Shown here: positions 58,684-64,000 of the stretch, piece after piece
How the letters are laid out: every line of letters starts with the position of its first letter
Numbering within the stretch: the stretch's first letter is position 1
Assembly: GCA_022385755.1 (NCBI GenBank)
Contig: MU278370.1
Span: forward strand, 9,247 to 73,246
DNA from: Trametopsis cervina
Taxonomy: Eukaryota; Basidiomycota; Agaricomycetes; Polyporales; Irpicaceae
Direction of reading: 5' to 3'
Length of the DNA stretch: 64,000 nucleotides
Made by a program: the position numbers and the translations under genes
The notes under the pieces: model-generated
What the model saw: only the letters and a program-made list of their open reading frames with translations
Told to the model about the DNA's origin: nothing
Databases searched by the model: none

Positions 58684-61600
58684 TCATGCAGCAGGAACTG
58701 CCTTCCGAGCGGGAGTCGGTCTTCCTCGTGGACGAGGACGCGATAGTCTCAATGAGTCTGATGGGCTACAGCGAATAGTCAGCAACGAGAAACAAGACTC
58801 GATCTCCCCAAACATCAATATCACTCACGTCATGATCACGCCTTGAGTAGCGTTCTCCTTGTTCGAGTTACCGACCTTGCCTGTGCTTGTCTTGCCCGAG
58901 CTCGTTTTACCAGAGCTCGTCTTCCCTGTGCTGCGCTTCGACCAACCTAAGGCTGTCCGGCGTGCAGTCGAAGACACTCTGGGACGCGGGAGTCCTAAAG
59001 CATTCCTCTCTGGCTTTGACTTCTCCTTTTCAAGTTCAACGGCGAATGGTGAAAACACTTCCGCCTCAATGGCAGGCGGATACGACAGTATGTTCATGTT
59101 TGGGTTGATCGAAATCTCGCGCAAGGGGATACTCGAGGTGGATAAATCATCCTCAGGGTGTGCGAAGGGATGAACGGCGGCACCATAGGATTGCTCGGGA
59201 GGAGAGACTGATACGCGTTGGCGGACAGGGTATGGCGATGGACGGGATGAGGTTCTGGAACGGACCCGGTGAGGCCTGAGTTCTGAGGGCAGCGGACCAT
59301 AGTTCTGCTTCGAGTGCTCAAGTAGAGCCTGCATGCCTGTCTTGTTCTTGGGTGGCTGGAATGCTATACGGCAGAGAATCAGCGACTGGTCATTATATGA
59401 AGTACATCACACGGCTTACACTGCACTGCAAATAGGGAGAATGCGGTGTCTTCCCATACTCTCTTACTCTCTGTCACCGTCTCATGAGCTTCCTCCTTCA
59501 ATGCAAAATACCGACGCATGGACATCACTCCGCTCTCCTCGTCCCAATGTTCCTCATATTCAGCAGAATCGGCGTCAACGATAAAGATCGAGTCCTGCGG
59601 GATTTCAGCGGAGGCCGGCTTTACCAGTACGGTTGAGGGTGGCGAAGCAGATTCTAACGAGAGAGAAGGCGAGCTTGACAATACGACGGATTCTTCCTGG
59701 ATTGTTTCGTACACCGATGTCCGGGAGGCACGAGCTTGGGATATGCGTCGCCGATGTCCGTTGCCACGGGCACGTGCTCGAACTGTACGCGCTCTGGCAA
59801 TGCCACTAGCCGGGTAAGTGACATTCGTCAGCAAGGTGTTCAGATGTCCGAGGTCGATGCTTGACTGAGAACCGCTTGACACAGACGAGTTGTCGGAGGT
59901 TGAGAGGGGAGGAGTCTCAGCGCCGGAGCTGGAAGTGCAGGTGCTAGAGCGCGATCGGCCAACTGGTACAGGGCGAGAGAAAACTCGGGCAGATTGTACT
60001 AAGGCATAGTATAATATTATGAGCATTGATCGTGTCAGAAAGAACCAATAACCCACGTGAATGCAAGATCTCCTCTCCTTGAGCAATCAATGCGCTGTCG
60101 TCAAGACTGGGTCGTTCGAGCAGACCCTTGCGGGCCTGTATCATGCGTTCGCCGCCGAAGTGATGTGATGATGTCGAGGCAATCGACGGTTTCTGCTGAA
60201 TCACTTTGTCGGGTGACACCTTGGAAAGTCTGTCTGGAAGATGGAGCTCATCCTCAGGCTGGTCGAAGCGGAGAACGCGCGCAAGATGCTGAAGGGCGGT
60301 GTTCTTCTTGCGTTCCAGGGCAATGCACGGAGAGCCTTTTATACCGGAGTCGATAGAGCGACGGCGAACATGTCCGCCGCCCAACATCTGTAAACATGAT
60401 TAGTCCTGATGTTTGACTTCGATACAGCCAGGCGGCGTACTCACCGAGATCATAGTATCATCCTCCTTGGGTCCAGTGTGGGAACTAGCGATACTCAACA
60501 TCGACAACGGCCTGAACTGTCGCAATCGCATGTATGCTTCTTCTTGTTCATCCTGACTTGATCGCTGCTCCATCTCAAACACGTTGTCGGTCTCGTCCGC
60601 ATATGATGACTTGTCACCGGTCTTCTCAAAGATAGAGTCCTCCACAGACGTCTTAGGCTCGTTGATTTCACTATCGAAGATGGAATCGTAGTTGGTCTGC
60701 TGATTATACCGGTCACTGAATGTGCTCTCCGCCGGAGATCCCGAAATCGCACTGAGTGGCATCCCGTAATCCATATCGAACATCTTGTCACCGACACCAG
60801 GTCTGCCGAGTCGGGCCACAGAGTACTCACTCATGATCGAGTCCGTGGATGGTTCATGGTGATGCCGAGCCCAGGCAGCCCTGCCTCCGAACGAGCCATG
60901 CATTGCGTATGATTGCGCCACAGAACTGATACTGCCGCTCGAATCGTTCCGTTTGTGAGCACCGAAGCTTCGATTGTACAAGCTAACGGGAGGTGCATTG
61001 GACGTGACAGAAAAGTTCGACTCGTTGCGACGATGGCTGCGTCTGTGTGGATGCGAAGCTGCAGCACCACGGAAGTAGAAGCTGGAAGCATCGCTGTCTA
61101 CGCGTTTGCGGTGAGGGTCCTTCTTCAGGAATGAGAAGGTGTCGTCGATGTTGATTGACATAGATGCAGACATGTCGTCCGATATCGGTCGGCCCTCACC
61201 AGCATACCCGAATGGATCAAAAGCCCCAGAGTTGAGTGTGGCACCGTAAGACGACACAGAGGCGATACTGTATATGGACTCGTAGCGATTGTGGTACTTG
61301 TGAGATGTTGCGCCAGGAGGAGGATAGAACGCTGGACGGTTCGGTCCGAACTCGAAACCACGACGAACTTCGTCAAACGAGTCAAAGCCAGTGAAACTAG
61401 CTTCAGAGGTGTTTCTTGAGTGACTGGAAGTCTTGGACACATTGACAAACGATAACGAGTTTCGCTTGGAGCTGGTGTCGGAGTCAACCCTTGGCCGTGG
61501 TTCAGGTGCAGGGAACACGTCCGTAGCTTCAGCCAGGATAGACTTGACCACAGAGGTGTCGTCCTCATATGCTTGAGCAAGGATAGACTTCAGTACCGAA

Positions 61601-64000
61601 CTGTCCTCTTCCACCAAAGACGACTGTGATTGGGTGTGGCGATTCAGCGGGGGAATGATATCCGATAGCGTCAACGGCTTCTCAGGAGACTCGGCAGAAA
61701 TGTCAGACATAGATGGTCTCCCTCCGAACCTGAAACTGGTGTTGAGTTTGCCATCGGACTCCTTGGAACGCATTGAGCTCTGACTGTGATGCATTTTAGG
61801 ATACTGTCTGCATATGTCCTCCTCACACTCCGCAATAAGGTTGTCCAGCGTATCGGAGGCGGCGGAATCACGATAAGACAGTGACTGGTCCTGGGAAGTA
61901 TCCATGTTGTTGAACGAGGACATGTCGTGCTCATCCACGCTCCGGGGCGCAATGTCGTCACCAGGGGTCTCTCTGTGCATGAGAGGCATAGCGGGTACCT
62001 CGGGAACATCTTCCTTGACGAACAAATCGAAACCCAAGTCTACCCGAGCGGGCGTACGGAATGCGTTCTCAAGTTGCTCAACGAAGCTACGTCTGTCGGA
62101 GGCCCCAGAGTCGTTGAGCTTCTGTAATTCTCCTGTGAAGTCGAAGGATTTGCTCGTGTCATCCTCGTTTTGGAATTCCGCCGAGTCATCCACGTCAGTT
62201 TCGTGTTCTTCTGTATCAACAACTGTGGCACGGAAAATAGGAAGAGTATACTCCTCGACAGGAGGCGCAACATCGGGCTTCGGCAGCAAGACCAGAGGGG
62301 GCATGCCGGGAGTTGGTGGACGCGAATGGCTCTTATAGGACAGCGTGTCGTCGTGTGCATGGGCAGACTCGTCGTCACTCTGACCTGAGAGGATCGTCTG
62401 CAGCTCATCTGGGATATCTGAGTCCGGATCCTCTGGGTTCACCTCGGGCTCCTGTCCACCCAATGTGCCTGTGAGGCCAAGGCTCTTCAGGGCTTCTGGT
62501 GGCAAGATAGCACCCGAGTCACACATGGCCGAAAGGACGGATGCTTTGCGAGAATGGCGCTTATGCCTCTTCACCACAGGGCTGGGAGAGGGCGGAACAC
62601 CATCGTCATCGTCATCAGACGGTTCCAAACCAACCTTCGACACATTGGTACGCGAACCGAACGTCCTCGACGATGGATTCGATGGGGCATGAAGATTTGC
62701 AGGAGTCGATGCCAACGAGAGCGACTCGACCTCAGAAACACGGTTCTTCGCTGCGGGGTGCAGTGGCTGGAAAACCGGAGGGGGTTCTATTGCTGGAGCA
62801 GGGGTCAAAGTCCTCTTATGGGTGGGGCGGAACGCACCCGTCTTCGGCTTCACAGCGGGCTTCTTCGGCGAGACCTGCCAGTCGAGGGACGACCACGGTA
62901 CAATCTGCTGGCCAATCAACTTGCGTGCGTCAGCGGGAGCCATAGCCTGTTGCCTGGTAGGAGGCGCAGGGTTGAACAAAGGTGCAGCTTGAAGCTGTGC
63001 ATATGGCCTGAGTGAGCTGATCGAAGATGCACTCTCCAGCAGAGGAGCGTCCGTGTCCTTGTTGAACGTGTACTTGACCTTGGAGGGGCTACCGTCGCCA
63101 GGTCTACCGAGCGACATAGTGGATGGCGAACGCCGCAACGAGAGGGGCGAACGCTTGAGCGGCGAGTTGTTCCTGCTCGCAGGTGTAGCTTCCAGGTCTA
63201 GGCGATTGATCAGTGAGGCGAGATCGTTGGTAGCAGCGTCAAGAATTGATAGGACACCTAATAGAATATGAATAATGCGACAACAAAAGAATTGGGAACT
63301 CGATTTACCATCACTATCGTCTGCCATGGGTTTCGGTCGGTCCTTGCCAAGGAGCTGCTCAGAAAGCGGCCTCGGGCGAGCTCTCTTAATCGGAGTACTC
63401 ATACCAGATGCAATCGAGACATCAACATCTTCATGGCCATCTGCAGTCGCCTCCTCAACGGTCACAATTGGTCTCACGAGTTCTGTCGAAGGCGGGGACA
63501 CCGAGCGCTGGCGAACTTCAGGGAAGACATCCGCAATGGCCGCGCGTCGACGACCATCGGAGTTCCGCCTACTCTCTCTTCCTTCTCGTGACGATCGGCC
63601 TGCTTTATCTTCTGCGCTCTGGCGACGGGTCTGTCTTTCGCGACGTTGCATTTCCTTGACTGTCTGCAACCCTCGTTCGTCCCATCGCACGGAAGCAACA
63701 GAGCTAGATGACGAGCGAGGCGAACGCTCAGAGAATGCAGATACGCCAGAGGCGGTGGACGGCGGACGGAGTGAGGAACCGCTGGATACCGATGATGCAG
63801 GCCGGCCGTTGGCACCCATGATGAGATGTGCAGAGTCTATGGACAAACGATTGCCAACGGTTGCAGGCTGTTGCGGGATCCCATACACGGACGACGCATG
63901 AGAGACATTACGAGTAGTGCCCAAGCGCATTGTCGAAGGCAATCCCAAGCCGAGCTTGCTCTGCTTCTTCTGAACAGTGGCCGCCTCCTTCGCAGGGGGC
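58684..64000 (-). CDS. Very large serine-rich basidiomycete protein, 5' end outside the window
   Basis: About 1,700 residues are encoded here in at least six exons; the frame is open past 64000, so the start is missing. A 51 nt intron lies at 63258-63308. I recognise no catalytic domain. Nearly all of it is disordered, rich in Ser, Asp, Glu and Pro. Ordered-looking patches are RWDERGLQTVKEMQRRERQT, FDFTGELQKLNDSGASDRRS with RRSFVEQLENAFRTPARVDL, and FALKEEAHETVTESKRVWED. The C-terminal part has a 15 nt repeat coding for T-G-K/S-G-K units, a KEN box (NKEN, an APC/C degron pattern) and RPRGRPTP, which resembles an AT-hook. Many SP/TP sites suggest CDK control. A cell-cycle-linked scaffold is a guess. 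Confidence 0.75.
58876..58929 (-). repeat. 15 bp coding tandem repeat, 3-4 copies
   Basis: Encodes successive G-K-T-S-[ST] units (GKTSSGKTSSGKTSTGK) inside the large serine-rich protein. The copies differ at silent positions, so the repeat is not brand new. Confidence 0.75.

Overview
The window reads as nuclear DNA of a filamentous basidiomycete, most likely an Agaricomycete. Genes are dense on both strands and are cut by many 45-70 nt GT-AG introns, some leaving exons of only 12-25 nt. Several proteins are of types common in that group: an HGD/DFD protein-kinase-like protein, a HAM1-like protein, tandem F-box-like proteins and tandem lineage-type proteins of unknown function. I find no prokaryotic features, no CRISPR array and no intact transposon. 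I rebuilt 24 gene models by joining exons on reading phase and splice signals. None has been checked against transcripts or databases.

Layout. 0-8 kb: a small coiled-coil fragment, a C2H2 zinc-finger protein (minus), then a divergent WW-MyTH4-RhoGAP protein. 8.0-8.5 kb: a 116-residue hydrophilic protein. 8.5-12.9 kb: a 4.4 kb stretch with no model I can defend, probably decayed. 13-14.3 kb: ribosomal protein eL8, with a structured first intron. 14.8-17 kb: a type I metacaspase in about 18 exons. 17.9-18.7 kb: a disordered protein that has a paralogue at 46-46.9 kb. 19.6-26.1 kb: a two-gene metabolic cluster. 26.3-32.2 kb: a JMJD4-like JmjC protein, a proline-rich protein and the checkpoint kinase Chk1. 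32.6-37.9 kb: the kinase-like protein, an AIG1/FAR-17a-like membrane protein and an acidic nucleolar-type protein. 38-46 kb: an uncertain small gene, then two tandem paralogues of unknown function with the same exon plan. 48-54 kb: a nuclear-looking protein and the HAM1-like protein. 54.7-58 kb: two tandem F-box-like paralogues. 58.7 kb to the end: the 3' part of a very large serine-rich protein whose start lies outside the window.

The clearest functional unit is 19.6-26.1 kb. A biotin-dependent protein (biotin carboxylase, AHS2/PxpC-like, AHS1/PxpB-like, biotin carrier; 1267 residues) is followed on the same strand by a LamB/YcsF (PxpA-like) protein of 251 residues. These are the parts of bacterial 5-oxoprolinase plus biotin domains. 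They also match my recollection of the lamA/lamB lactam-utilisation locus of Aspergillus nidulans, here in tandem rather than divergent. GATA-type sites upstream of both genes fit control by nitrogen supply. Other observations that stand out are the two paralogue families of unknown function, the metacaspase with its catalytic cysteine on a 25 nt exon, and a long stem-loop inside the eL8 intron.
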